DNA of 64,000 nucleotides, taken from NCBI RefSeq assembly GCF_025452195.1, contig NZ_CP104973.1, positions 2,711,001-2,775,000 on the forward strand, written 5' to 3'. Shown one piece after another: positions 8,828 to 17,481 of this stretch. The DNA comes from Phyllobacterium zundukense (GTDB taxonomy: Bacteria > Pseudomonadota > Alphaproteobacteria > Rhizobiales > Rhizobiaceae). Under the pieces are notes generated by a model that worked only from the letters and a program-made list of their open reading frames with translations, was not told where the DNA came from and searched no databases. How positions within the stretch are numbered: the stretch's first letter is position 1; each line of letters opens with the position of its first letter. The translations under genes and the position numbers were made by a program.

Positions 8828-9523
8828 ATGCATCAGAATGAATTTGTTTTCGAGCCGCTTCCGCAACCGTCTTTGCGGGTGATCGGCTCTGACAAGCTGT
8901 TTCCGGTTCATCGGATTTATTGTGTCGGGCGGAATTATGCTGATCACGCCATCGAGATGGGACACGACCCTGACCGCGAGCCGCCGTTTTTCTTTCAAAA
9001 AAATCCGGATTGCCTTCTCACGGATGGTCACGATTTCCCTTATCCGTCTGCGACAAAGGATGTCCATTTCGAAATGGAAATGGTTGTTGCGCTTGGAAAG
9101 GGTGGCTCTGACATTGTCACTGAAAATGCGCTCGATCATGTATTTGGCTATGCAGTTGGTCTCGATATGACACGCCGCGATCTGCAAGGGGAAGCCAAGA
9201 AGCTTGGGCGTCCTTGGGAAGTTGGAAAGGCATTCGAAGCTTCTGCGCCCTGTTCTGCTGTCGTGCCTGCCACACACATAGGTCATCCTGCCAAGGGTGC
9301 AGTCTGGTTGAAAGTCAACGGAGCTGAACGACAGCGCGGTGACCTCGATCAAATGATTTGGAAAGTACCGGAGACGATCAGCTATCTCTCGACACTGTTT
9401 ACACTGCAAGCCGGCGATCTCATCTATACAGGTACTCCAGCGGGCGTGGGCGCTATTTTGCCTGGCGACGAAATGATCGGAGGGGTGGACGGAATTGGCG
9501 AAATACGCGTGCGTGTTGTCTGA
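8828..9523 (+). CDS. Fumarylacetoacetate hydrolase family protein
   Basis: 231 aa with the FAH catalytic fold: VGRNYADHAIEMG near residue 35, the metal-binding acidic cluster around FEMEMVVALG near 80, GLDMTRRDLQ, and a C-terminal LIYTGTPAGVGAI loop. These enzymes hydrolyse or isomerise beta-diketo acids or 2-hydroxy-hepta-dienedioates in aromatic catabolism, or act as acylpyruvases. The divergent neighbour is unrelated and no aromatic pathway genes are near, so the substrate stays open. Confidence 0.8.
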   Translation: MHQNEFVFEPLPQPSLRVIGSDKLFPVHRIYCVGRNYADHAIEMGHDPDREPPFFFQKNPDCLLTDGHDFPYPSATKDVHFEMEMVVALGKGGSDIVTENALDHVFGYAVGLDMTRRDLQGEAKKLGRPWEVGKAFEASAPCSAVVPATHIGHPAKGAVWLKVNGAERQRGDLDQMIWKVPETISYLSTLFTLQAGDLIYTGTPAGVGAILPGDEMIGGVDGIGEIRVRVV

Positions 9524-9824
9524 CGCTGATGTTTTGTCAACGAATGAAACAGTTGCTTCCGCCAATCTGCAAAACAGGCAAAATAAATTTCATCGTATTA
9601 TTTTCGGGAAACGTCGCAAATATTCTAACAAATAATTCGGTTTTGGCTGAGAAATGGATGTTTCCGCGCGGATTCCCCACTGTTGATTTCAACTGCAGTG
9701 ATAGTGTGTCGGCTAAGTATAAAAAGCTCAAAATTCTGTGAAAGACCTGAGTATTGTCTTTGCTGAAAAATGCTCTATTGAGGAACTACCGTAGTCATAA
9801 TTCTGTCACTTAAAGTCACGTCTC
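9524..9824. other. Intergenic gap, mostly empty
   Basis: About 300 nt of A+T-rich sequence without a convincing gene; short frames on both strands have no ribosome site or family pattern. The only structure I see is a pair of GTCAC repeats at 9805-9809 and 9815-9819 just before the next ATG. Confidence 0.5.
9805..9819 (+). promoter_or_regulatory. GTCAC direct repeats one helical turn apart
   Basis: GTCAC-N5-GTCAC, with 10-bp start-to-start spacing, ends 5 nt before the ATG of the following gene. Direct half-sites one helical turn apart are typical of response-regulator binding; which regulator is not shown by the sequence. Confidence 0.3.
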
Positions 9825-10304
9825 ATGAACCACCGCATTCTTTTTGGCTCTTATCCAATCCCGCGTTTCGCGGGGATCGTCAGCCATAATTTTGTTGTCT
9901 GGACCGATGACACCGGCAGGCCACTCTACGAAATCAATGGTGGTGCTGCCCATGCGGATGGCAGTTTCAATTATTGCGCGATTCGCGGACCCCTCACAGC
10001 CGTTGTCACTGACTATGCGAAACGCGATCTCGTGTATTGTCCTGAATTCTATGTGCGGCCTACATCGCGCACGACGCTGCTTATGGAAGGGAGTGTTTCT
10101 TCCATTGCCGCGCGTTGGCGTACGGCGGTGGATGTTGCCGAGCGAATCCGGCTGTCCAAGCTGCGTTATTCCTTTCTCGTTCAGAACAGCAATTCAGTTG
10201 CGACAGCCATTGCTGAAGGCATGGGATTAAAACCACCATCAGCCGCCGTTGGTCGTGTCAAAGCTCCGGGTAGCCATCGCCATCTGGTCCTGGATGCAGC
10301 CTAA
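9825..10304 (+). CDS. Conserved-looking hypothetical protein, 159 aa
   Basis: I do not recognise a named family with certainty. The protein has no signal peptide or membrane segment. It opens with MNHRILFGSYPIPRF and has an aromatic-rich first half. The C-terminal half contains FLVQNSNSVATAIAEGMGL, which resembles the N-[CSN]-N-S helix entry of permuted papain/NlpC-like proteins, but the nucleophile Cys is replaced (Gln-Asn). It ends in a Gly/His-rich tail GSHRHLVLDAA. It precedes lpiA by 184 nt, with no sign of an operon. Confidence 0.5.
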   Translation: MNHRILFGSYPIPRFAGIVSHNFVVWTDDTGRPLYEINGGAAHADGSFNYCAIRGPLTAVVTDYAKRDLVYCPEFYVRPTSRTTLLMEGSVSSIAARWRTAVDVAERIRLSKLRYSFLVQNSNSVATAIAEGMGLKPPSAAVGRVKAPGSHRHLVLDAA

Positions 10305-10434
10305 GTCGAATTGACCGTAGCACCAGTATCAACAGGTCCACCGTGTTCAACCGGCGTTGATGCGGGCATTGTTTAATTTGCCTTTGTTCTCGGCTCAATC
10401 CCGCCATTATTGCAGGGCTAATGACGCCGTCACA

Positions 10435-10449
10435 ATTTCATGGTGAAAT
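10435..10449. promoter_or_regulatory. Palindrome upstream of lpiA
   Basis: ATTTCA-tgg-TGAAAT, 6-bp arms with a 3-nt centre, 40 nt before the lpiA start. It could be an operator. lpiA is acid-induced in rhizobia, but I cannot assign the regulator. Confidence 0.3.
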
Positions 10450-10488
10450 CGAAATTATTTTAATCCGTTTCTCGCTTCGGAACCCCCT

Positions 10489-13110
10489 ATGACGTCCATT
10501 CCTGGCAACGAAAAGCAAACACGCAGGATCGAAGCTCGCGCGCAGTCAAGACTGCCGTGGGGCAAGAAGACAAAATCAGCATTGTTCGCGTTTTTCGGAA
10601 TTGCGGTTGCCGTGATCGGCTTGCTGGTTCTGGATCATCTTTCCAGCGGCATTTCAATCCATGATGTCAAGCAATCCATCCATGCCATACCAGGCAGCGT
10701 CCTGTTGACTGCGCTATTCTTTACATTTGTGAGTTTCGCCGCCGTTGCGCTCTATGATGTGGTTGCTGTCGAAACAATCGCGCCGGGGCGGGTACCTTAT
10801 CACATATCAGCCATGGCGGGTGGCGCGGGATATGCAATCTCAAACGCTCTCGGGTTTTCCCTCCTTACCGGCGGCGCACTTCGCTATCGGGTCTATGCTG
10901 CCGAAGGGATAGATATTGCCGACATCGGCCGGATTATCGGTACTTCCTGGATGGCGATATGGTTTGCGTTCACCATTCTGATTGCTGTCGCCCTCGTCAT
11001 CGATCCCTCACGGATACCCTGGCTATTTTCGTTCGGACCGGTTCTCGATCAACTGATCGGTATATTGGTTCTATTTGCTGTGGCCGTCCTGTTGTACTGG
11101 CTCTCCCGCCGCGAGCGCACCCTCAACATCGGCCGGCTATCTGTCCGCTTGCCCTCGTCGCAGGGTGCGCTGCTGCAGATTTTGGCCGGCCTCGTGGATG
11201 TGGCCGCCGCCGCGGCGACGCTCTATGTGCTGCTTCCGGCGGGATCGGTGAACAGCATTCCAGCGTTTGCTCTCGTCTACGTGGTGGCTGTCGCTCTCGG
11301 TATCATCAGCCATGCACCCGGCGGCATTGGTGCGTTTGAAGCGACCATAGTTGCGGGCCTTGGGCTGGGGCAAAATCCCGACGCTATTGCGGCGCTTGTC
11401 GCGTATCGTGTCATCTACACCCTCATACCATTCTTGATGGCGATAGCCGGTTTCGTCGTTTCTGAAGCATTGCGCCGCCGCCATCTCATCGCTGGCCCGA
11501 CCATTTCCGCAGTGCGAATGTTTGAGCCGCTCATACCTCCACTTTCGGCTGGTATCGCCTTTCTTGGCGGTATCGTTCTGCTTATTTCCGCGGTCATTCC
11601 CGATCTTCACCACCGGCTGGAAATGCTTGCCGACATATTGCCCTTGCCATTTCTGGAAATGTCCCATCTTGGCGCAAGCTTCGTCGGGTTGGCGTTGCTG
11701 ATCGTTGCGCGGGGCCTCGCACGGCGTCTGTGGCGCGCTTGGTTCCTTGCGCTGATCCTCTTCAGCCTTGGGGCGATCTTCGCATTGAGCAAGGCCTTTG
11801 CCTGGGAAGAAGCGCTTATGCTTGCTTTGATGGCAGGCACGCTTCTGCTATTTCGCGATTCATTTTATCGCAAACCGCTGGGTGAACATTTCAGCTTGTC
11901 CTGGGGTTGGCTGGCCAGCGTCGGCACAACGGCGTTTTCCATTCTCTGGCTCGGTCTTTTCGCCTATCGGCATGTCGAATATGCGAATCAACTGTGGTGG
12001 GAGTTTGCCTGGGATGCGCAGGCATCGCGTTTCCTTCGCGTCTCTGTCCTCATCCTGACCTTTCTTGCGGCGATAACGATCAATACAATCATCAATGGTG
12101 TTGGCCGGGGCAAACTGCGCGCCCAGCCTATTCCTGAACAAGTGCCCGATCTCGTTGCTATGTCCCCGAGCGCTTCGGATGCGCTTGCTTTGCTTGGCGA
12201 CAAGCGCTTCCTGATGGACCCTCAAGGTAAAGGCTTTGTCATGTATGCCCGTTCCGGCGGTAGTCTGGTTTCAATGGGTGAGCCAGTGGGCAGCGACGAT
12301 GTGATTGCCGATCTGGCATGGGCTTTTCGAGGACTGGCAGACCGTACAGGTACGAGAACAGTATTCTATGGAGTGGGGCCTGAAAGACTGCCTTTGTTCC
12401 TGGACATGGGCTTGACCGCCCTGAAGCTGGGCGAAGTCGCACGCGTTGATCTTAGCGATTTCTCGCTTGAGGGCTCCAAGCGCCAGCCCTTGCGCTATGC
12501 CGCTCGGCGTCTGGAAAAGGAAGGGATCAGTTTCGAGATTCTTCCAAAGGGCCAAACCGCGGATATCATGGATGAGCTTCGCGCCGTGTCGGATGCCTGG
12601 CTCGAAATGAAATCCGGTTCCGAGAAGCGTTTCTCGCTTGGCTCGTTCGAGAACGCCTACCTTTCACACTTCGACATCGCAGTGCTGCGCAAGGAAGGCG
12701 CGATCGTGGCCTTTGCCAATGTGTGGCGCGGTGCGGGCAATCAGGAAATCGCCGTTGATCTGATGCGGCATGTGCCTGATGCATCCAGCGTCATTATGGA
12801 TGGTTTGTTCGCCAATCTCCTGATGGCCGCGAAGGGCGAAGGCTATCGCTGGTTCAATCTTGGCGCTGCGCCCCTGTCGGGCCTTTCCGACAGCCATCTG
12901 GCCTCCCGATGGAACCGCATCGGTTCATTTATCTACCGTCGCGGCGCTGAATTTTACCGGTTTGACGGATTGCGCGCTTTCAAGGATAAGTTCGGCCCGA
13001 AATGGACTCCCTATTATCTGATTTGCCCCCCGGGCCTCGCGACACCTCGTTCGCTGATCGATGCGACAAACCTGGTGAGCGGCAGCCCCTTCGAGGTCTT
13101 TAAACGATGA
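10489..13110 (+). CDS. lpiA: Lysylphosphatidylglycerol synthase/flippase (MprF/LpiA)
   Basis: 873-aa bifunctional membrane enzyme. Residues about 30-540 hold many hydrophobic segments (the flippase half; AMAGGAGYAISNALGFSLLTGGALRYR is its conserved loop). Residues about 560-860 form the cytoplasmic DUF2156 transferase, with FVMYARSGGSLVSMGEPVG, RYAARRLEKEG and WFNLGAAPLSGL. It moves lysine from Lys-tRNA to phosphatidylglycerol and flips the product, lowering surface negative charge and raising resistance to acid and cationic peptides. It overlaps acvB by 4 nt (ATGA), the classic rhizobial lpiA-atvA/acvB operon. Confidence 0.92.
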   Translation: MTSIPGNEKQTRRIEARAQSRLPWGKKTKSALFAFFGIAVAVIGLLVLDHLSSGISIHDVKQSIHAIPGSVLLTALFFTFVSFAAVALYDVVAVETIAPGRVPYHISAMAGGAGYAISNALGFSLLTGGALRYRVYAAEGIDIADIGRIIGTSWMAIWFAFTILIAVALVIDPSRIPWLFSFGPVLDQLIGILVLFAVAVLLYWLSRRERTLNIGRLSVRLPSSQGALLQILAGLVDVAAAAATLYVLLPAGSVNSIPAFALVYVVAVALGIISHAPGGIGAFEATIVAGLGLGQNPDAIAALVAYRVIYTLIPFLMAIAGFVVSEALRRRHLIAGPTISAVRMFEPLIPPLSAGIAFLGGIVLLISAVIPDLHHRLEMLADILPLPFLEMSHLGASFVGLALLIVARGLARRLWRAWFLALILFSLGAIFALSKAFAWEEALMLALMAGTLLLFRDSFYRKPLGEHFSLSWGWLASVGTTAFSILWLGLFAYRHVEYANQLWWEFAWDAQASRFLRVSVLILTFLAAITINTIINGVGRGKLRAQPIPEQVPDLVAMSPSASDALALLGDKRFLMDPQGKGFVMYARSGGSLVSMGEPVGSDDVIADLAWAFRGLADRTGTRTVFYGVGPERLPLFLDMGLTALKLGEVARVDLSDFSLEGSKRQPLRYAARRLEKEGISFEILPKGQTADIMDELRAVSDAWLEMKSGSEKRFSLGSFENAYLSHFDIAVLRKEGAIVAFANVWRGAGNQEIAVDLMRHVPDASSVIMDGLFANLLMAAKGEGYRWFNLGAAPLSGLSDSHLASRWNRIGSFIYRRGAEFYRFDGLRAFKDKFGPKWTPYYLICPPGLATPRSLIDATNLVSGSPFEVFKR

Positions 13111-14489
13111 AATTCATTCGCAGGCCCTACCTCTTCGCGATACTTGCACTTGTTCTCGTTAGCGTCGGTCTTGCCGCAGCGCTCCATTTTTTCCCTCGGT
13201 TTGGCTTCGGGTCTTCGGGCAGCCGAATTCTTATTTCGTCCGAGCGCCTTAGCGACGTCCCATTGTTGCAACCGGCCGGCAAGCCTACTGGCATTGCCAT
13301 CCTGGTGTCGCAGAAGGGTGGTCTCGGCCCCGACGATGAAACCTTGACGAAACTGCTATTGGATCGTGATTTTCTCGTGCTGACGGTTGATCTGGAGAAA
13401 TGGCGCAAGGAACTCGACCAGGACACGGGCGATTGCACCTATTTTGTCTCCGATCTTGAAGGCATTGCAAAGGAAGCCCAGCGCCAGATCGCTGTCGATA
13501 CCTATATGCATCCGGTGGTTATGGGTATCGGCGAGGGTGGTGTCATGGCTTATGCGTCGATGTCCGATGCTCCGGCCGCTACACTTGCCGGTGCAGTTTC
13601 AATCGATCCATCGGTGGCGCTCAAAACAAAGCTTCCCTCATGCGAAGGTGCGGACTACGAAGCCGTTCCAGGCGAGGGGTTCAGCTACTCCTATGACGCT
13701 GATCTACCCAATCCGACGACGATTGTGCGGGAGAAGCCTGACACTGATCCCAAGGGTCCTCCGAGTGCCGGATTTTTTCTAGTGCAGGAAAAAATTGGTG
13801 CCACCAAAGCTAAGCGGTTTGTAATAGCGGCTGATGCAGCAGTCGATATTGCCAAGGAAGATGCTTCAGCGGAGGCCTTGCCCACCATCGACGTTCCTGC
13901 CGCTGATGGCCAGGCTAAATACCTCGCGGTATTCTTCTCCGGCGATGGCGGCTGGCGTGATATCGACAAGTCTGTTGGCGATATCATCGCGAAAAGGAGT
14001 GTGCACGTCGTCGGCGTAGATTCGCTCCGCTATTTCTGGTCGCTGCGAAAACCGGAAGACATTGCCAAGGACATTACGAGGATTGTTGCCAAGGCTGACC
14101 CCTCCGGTAAATTACCAGTGATGTTGCTCGGCTATTCCTTCGGCGCCAATACGATCCCGTTCTCTTGGCCGTTTCTGCCGAAGCCGCTGCAGGACCGCAT
14201 CAGCCTTGTCGGTTTGATCGGCACGGAGGAAACCACGCCGTTTCAGGTTTCCGTGGGTGCGTGGCTCGGCTTGGGCGGCGACAATGAGGTAGCGCCGGCA
14301 GTCGCGAAGCTGCCGCTGGACAAGGTCCTATGCGTTTATGGTTCGGAAGAAGATGACACGGCGTGCACGGCTCCGTCGCTTGCCGCGGCTCAGAAGATCG
14401 AACTTGCCGGCGACCATCACTATGATGAGAAATATGAGATGCTTGCTGGCAAGCTGATGGAAGCTGTTGCATCGCGGCAGCCAAAGTAA
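13107..14489 (+). CDS. acvB: AcvB/AtvA virulence-factor-family lysyl-PG hydrolase
   Basis: 460 aa with one N-terminal hydrophobic export segment (about residues 7-27) and a C-terminal VirJ-type alpha/beta-hydrolase domain. Visible: FFSGDGGWRDIDK near 275, the nucleophile elbow GYSFG with Ser about 344, and a GDHHYDEKY histidine near 438. In Agrobacterium, AcvB degrades lysyl-phosphatidylglycerol in the periplasm, the product of the upstream gene; in Rhizobium tropici the pair is acid-induced. A weak hairpin at 14499-14530 may end the transcript. Confidence 0.9.
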   Translation: MKFIRRPYLFAILALVLVSVGLAAALHFFPRFGFGSSGSRILISSERLSDVPLLQPAGKPTGIAILVSQKGGLGPDDETLTKLLLDRDFLVLTVDLEKWRKELDQDTGDCTYFVSDLEGIAKEAQRQIAVDTYMHPVVMGIGEGGVMAYASMSDAPAATLAGAVSIDPSVALKTKLPSCEGADYEAVPGEGFSYSYDADLPNPTTIVREKPDTDPKGPPSAGFFLVQEKIGATKAKRFVIAADAAVDIAKEDASAEALPTIDVPAADGQAKYLAVFFSGDGGWRDIDKSVGDIIAKRSVHVVGVDSLRYFWSLRKPEDIAKDITRIVAKADPSGKLPVMLLGYSFGANTIPFSWPFLPKPLQDRISLVGLIGTEETTPFQVSVGAWLGLGGDNEVAPAVAKLPLDKVLCVYGSEEDDTACTAPSLAAAQKIELAGDHHYDEKYEMLAGKLMEAVASRQPK

Positions 14490-14498
14490 CAGTTTTAG

Positions 14499-14530
14499 TC
14501 GCGGCCCGGGCCTCTGTCCTCGGGCTGCGA
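14499..14530 (+). terminator. Hairpin between acvB and the convergent EAL/GGDEF gene
   Basis: TCGCGGCCCG / CGGGCTGCGA pair over 10 positions with one G-U, around a 12-nt loop. It sits between two convergent genes and has no U-run on either strand, so termination is likely weak or factor-assisted. Confidence 0.45.
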
Positions 14531-14533
14531 TCG

Positions 14534-16333
14534 CTAGACTTCGCTCAATCCACTGAAAACGACACCTGTAACGCTTTCCTTTGCCGATGCCTTGATGGCT
14601 GCGATTGATGCGCTAACGCGGTTCACATCCACCTGTATATGGCCTTCCGCAATTTCCAGTACGGCGACGCTACAGCGCATCAGCGGGAATCGATGTTCGC
14701 CGCCTGTCCTGTCATGGGCGAGGATAACACCAGCTGCGCGGTCTTCCGGGCTGTAGAGTTCGCGGACTTTGACGCTGAAATCTAGCAACAGTTGCGTCAA
14801 TACTGCTTCGAGTTCGTTGCGCGCTCCTCCTGTTATGCCGACGAAAAAGTCATCGCCACCGACATGGCCGAGGAACTTATCTTCTCCGACGAAATGATGC
14901 CTGAGCAAAGAGGCGAAAAGCGCAATGGCGAAATCGCCCTTCTGAAAACCATATCGATCGTTGAAGGGCTTGAAATTGTCGAAGTCGAAGTAGCAGAAAT
15001 ACCGCGTGTCGGAGCCGTCGCGCATGACATCCTGAACATAGTCACGAATGGATCTGTTACCCGGAAGGCTGGTCAGCGGATTCTGGTCCTGGGCGGTCTT
15101 GAGCAGCTTTTCATTGATAATTTTCAAAAGCGACGAAGCTGAAAGCACGCCCGCATAACGAAGATTTTCTGTCAGGATCACACAATCACTGCCATTCATG
15201 CCTGCGAAGATTTTCAGCATCTGTTCGGCAGGCGTATTGATATCTGCAATGGGGGCCTCGGTAACGAAATGCGCGATCCCGCGTTGATAAATGCGGTTCT
15301 TCAATAGATCGCGACCGAACGGGTGATAAATTCTTCCTTTGACATGATGCTCGTGCAGTACGCCGCGTGGCTCATCGTTAGCGCCGAGGATGGGAAAGAA
15401 GCTTTGTTGCGGGTTGTTGCGGAAAAGCTCGAAGACGGTGTCGAGATCATCATTTTCTCGCACGGCGGGCAGGCGCTGTACCTGCGCCCTGATCAGGATG
15501 CTGTCCAGCGTTGTCGTCTGCCTGCGTAAGGATCCTGCCTGTTCGAGATGAGGATATGAATCCTGCAATTCGCCAAAATGCGTGGTGGGGCGTGCGATGA
15601 AATATCCTTGCACAAGATCGCAGCCAAGTTCCCGGCAGATTACGAATTCTGCTTCGGTTTCAACCCCTTCGGCGATGATCCTGGCGCCAAGCATATGTGC
15701 GGTCTGAACGATCTGTTTGACGATGTGCCGTTTGCGCGGTGTAGAATCCAGCTTTGACACGAAATGGCGATCGATTTTGACATAGTCCGTTGCATAGTCG
15801 CAGAGCAGCTTGAGGCCGTTGAAGCCGACACCAAAATCATCGATGGCCAATTTAAAACCGGAATGGCGCAGGTTTTTGATGAGTGCGGAAAATGCCGGGT
15901 CCTGTGCGTTGTCGAAGCGTTCAGATAATTCGAAGCAGATCGAGGAGGGGCGTATCCCCGCTTTGGTTAAATGATTGGTGAGCCGTTCCACGATATCGCT
16001 GCCGAGGCCAATGAGCCTTGCATCCATATTGATAAAGAGCATTCGCTGGCTATAGCCGGGCAGTCCTCCAAATTCGGCAAAGGCGCGGCTGTTGATCACT
16101 TGCTCTAGCTCCAGCAATTGATCGACGTCGTGAGCTTTGTCCAGAAGTTGCAAAGGCGATTGGAAGCCCAAGCGATCATAGCCACGCATCAACGCTTCAT
16201 AGCCAAACGTCGCACCGCTTGCGGCTTCAACGACGGGCTGAAAGGCGGTCTCGATAGCTAGTTTCGCGAGTGTAACAAGCTGATCATCGCCAAAACGACG
16301 CAAAACCAACATTTCGGCTGGACGAAAACTCAT
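14534..16333 (-). CDS. EAL-CBS-GGDEF cyclic-di-GMP protein
   Basis: About 599 aa. The start is ATG 16333, preceded by GGAG; an upstream ATG at 16360 is also in frame. Order: EAL phosphodiesterase domain (FGYEALMRGYDR near 45, CFELSERFD, AIDDFGVGFNGLKLL, VKIDRHFV, IAEGVETEAE), a CBS-pair-like linker (about 270-400), then a GGDEF domain whose signature reads GGDDF. The key EAL metal and catalytic residues appear intact. The GGDEF half keeps the two glycines and acidic residues, so it may synthesise c-di-GMP or bind GTP. No signal peptide or sensor membrane segment is visible. Confidence 0.88.
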   Translation of the reverse strand: MSFRPAEMLVLRRFGDDQLVTLAKLAIETAFQPVVEAASGATFGYEALMRGYDRLGFQSPLQLLDKAHDVDQLLELEQVINSRAFAEFGGLPGYSQRMLFINMDARLIGLGSDIVERLTNHLTKAGIRPSSICFELSERFDNAQDPAFSALIKNLRHSGFKLAIDDFGVGFNGLKLLCDYATDYVKIDRHFVSKLDSTPRKRHIVKQIVQTAHMLGARIIAEGVETEAEFVICRELGCDLVQGYFIARPTTHFGELQDSYPHLEQAGSLRRQTTTLDSILIRAQVQRLPAVRENDDLDTVFELFRNNPQQSFFPILGANDEPRGVLHEHHVKGRIYHPFGRDLLKNRIYQRGIAHFVTEAPIADINTPAEQMLKIFAGMNGSDCVILTENLRYAGVLSASSLLKIINEKLLKTAQDQNPLTSLPGNRSIRDYVQDVMRDGSDTRYFCYFDFDNFKPFNDRYGFQKGDFAIALFASLLRHHFVGEDKFLGHVGGDDFFVGITGGARNELEAVLTQLLLDFSVKVRELYSPEDRAAGVILAHDRTGGEHRFPLMRCSVAVLEIAEGHIQVDVNRVSASIAAIKASAKESVTGVVFSGLSEV

Positions 16334-16477
16334 GGGAAGCTCCGGGGAAGAGATAATCATTTAGATTTATATTTTCTCTTGATCCTTCAATTTTCCGTTT
16401 CCCAATTATGACAGTTTTATGAAGTTATGGGCTGCGGGCGCCCGACAGTCGACGCAACCGAAACGGCGATAGCATGC

Positions 16478-17227
16478 TTATCTCGCCATGCTCGACGCAG
16501 ATTCTAGATGATGCTTGTTGCCCAGAACCAGCAGTTCTTCAAAATGGTTCATATCCTTGAAGCTGCAAAAGGCGGGTGGACGAATTTCGATGATAGGGGC
16601 TGCACTCTCAAGATAGAGCAGACACTCGTCCAACAGCTTTTGCCAAGCTGGAAGGCGGTCATCATCCAGCCAGTCAACGAGATAAGCAAAGGTGATATGA
16701 AAGACATAGGTATCGTGATCTGGATGGCGGTAGCCGAACGGAACGGCGAGTGCGTCGCGCCATTTTTTGATGACAGCTTCGTCTTCCGAACTCGCTCCGG
16801 TGACAGTCAGACCGACGGGAGTGACGTCGATCACCTTGATTTTGAAGGTCCCGAAGCCTCCCAGCGATTTGAGACGGTCCAGATAAAGACGCGTCATATC
16901 GTCGATGCTGGTAGCGAGAGCAACATCCGCCGGCCAATATGGCAGCGCGCGGCGATATTCGATGATGCCTTGAAACAGCGTCATATGCAGGCTGGACACC
17001 GGTGTGAACGTTAGTTTGCCGGAATCGGGCATCGATAGCATGCGGTCTCGCACCTCATTCACAGCACGCTCGGAGGCTGACCCGCCCACCAGATGACAGA
17101 CAACAGTATTACCCGGTTCCGGCAGGAAGGTACCCTCAGCGTTGTAGCGGGTTCCCAGGTGTCGAGGCATGTCGAAATTGCGGCTGGCAGCGTATCGGGC
17201 GAGGGATGGTTTGGCGGTCTGGGACAT
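16478..17227 (-). CDS. DUF1868 protein (2H phosphoesterase-like)
   Basis: About 249 aa from MSQTAKPS at 17227; the open frame reaches 17254. Two short histidine motifs in the 2H style are present: SLHMTLFQGI near residue 83 and YVFHITFAYLVDWL near 178, as expected for DUF1868, a relative of 2'-5' RNA ligase/cyclic phosphodiesterases. The reaction is unknown. It is transcribed divergently from afuA; the shared 250-nt spacer holds the iron box assigned to afuA. Confidence 0.75.
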   Translation of the reverse strand: MSQTAKPSLARYAASRNFDMPRHLGTRYNAEGTFLPEPGNTVVCHLVGGSASERAVNEVRDRMLSMPDSGKLTFTPVSSLHMTLFQGIIEYRRALPYWPADVALATSIDDMTRLYLDRLKSLGGFGTFKIKVIDVTPVGLTVTGASSEDEAVIKKWRDALAVPFGYRHPDHDTYVFHITFAYLVDWLDDDRLPAWQKLLDECLLYLESAAPIIEIRPPAFCSFKDMNHFEELLVLGNKHHLESASSMAR

Positions 17228-17402
17228 ACAAATTCCATGGCACGCGGTTCGCATTGAGCGCGTGCGGTAGGTTGAGAGTCGGTGCGAGATCGCATAGTGA
17301 TCGCAATTTGCCCGACGTATTTGTCAGCGATATGAAGGGAATCACGTTCAGCAAAAATCGCTGGTGCATGCCACTCGGCGGTCCTTCCCAATGCGATATA
17401 AG

Positions 17403-17431
17403 TTGACAGTTTTCATCATAAATGATTATCG
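17403..17431 (+). promoter_or_regulatory. afuA promoter with RirA-type IRO box
   Basis: TTGACA at 17403-17408 is followed after 17 nt by TTATCG, a plausible sigma-70-type promoter for afuA. Inside it, TGA-N9-TCA occurs at 17404-17418, which is the iron-responsive operator consensus bound by RirA in Rhizobiales. A repressor there would cover the -35 region and shut iron uptake off when iron is plentiful. The motif is seen; the regulator is inferred. Confidence 0.55.
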
Positions 17432-17481
17432 GAAGCATGTGCAGCTGTTCCAGCCGCATGCTCATTAAAACGGAGGTCGCC

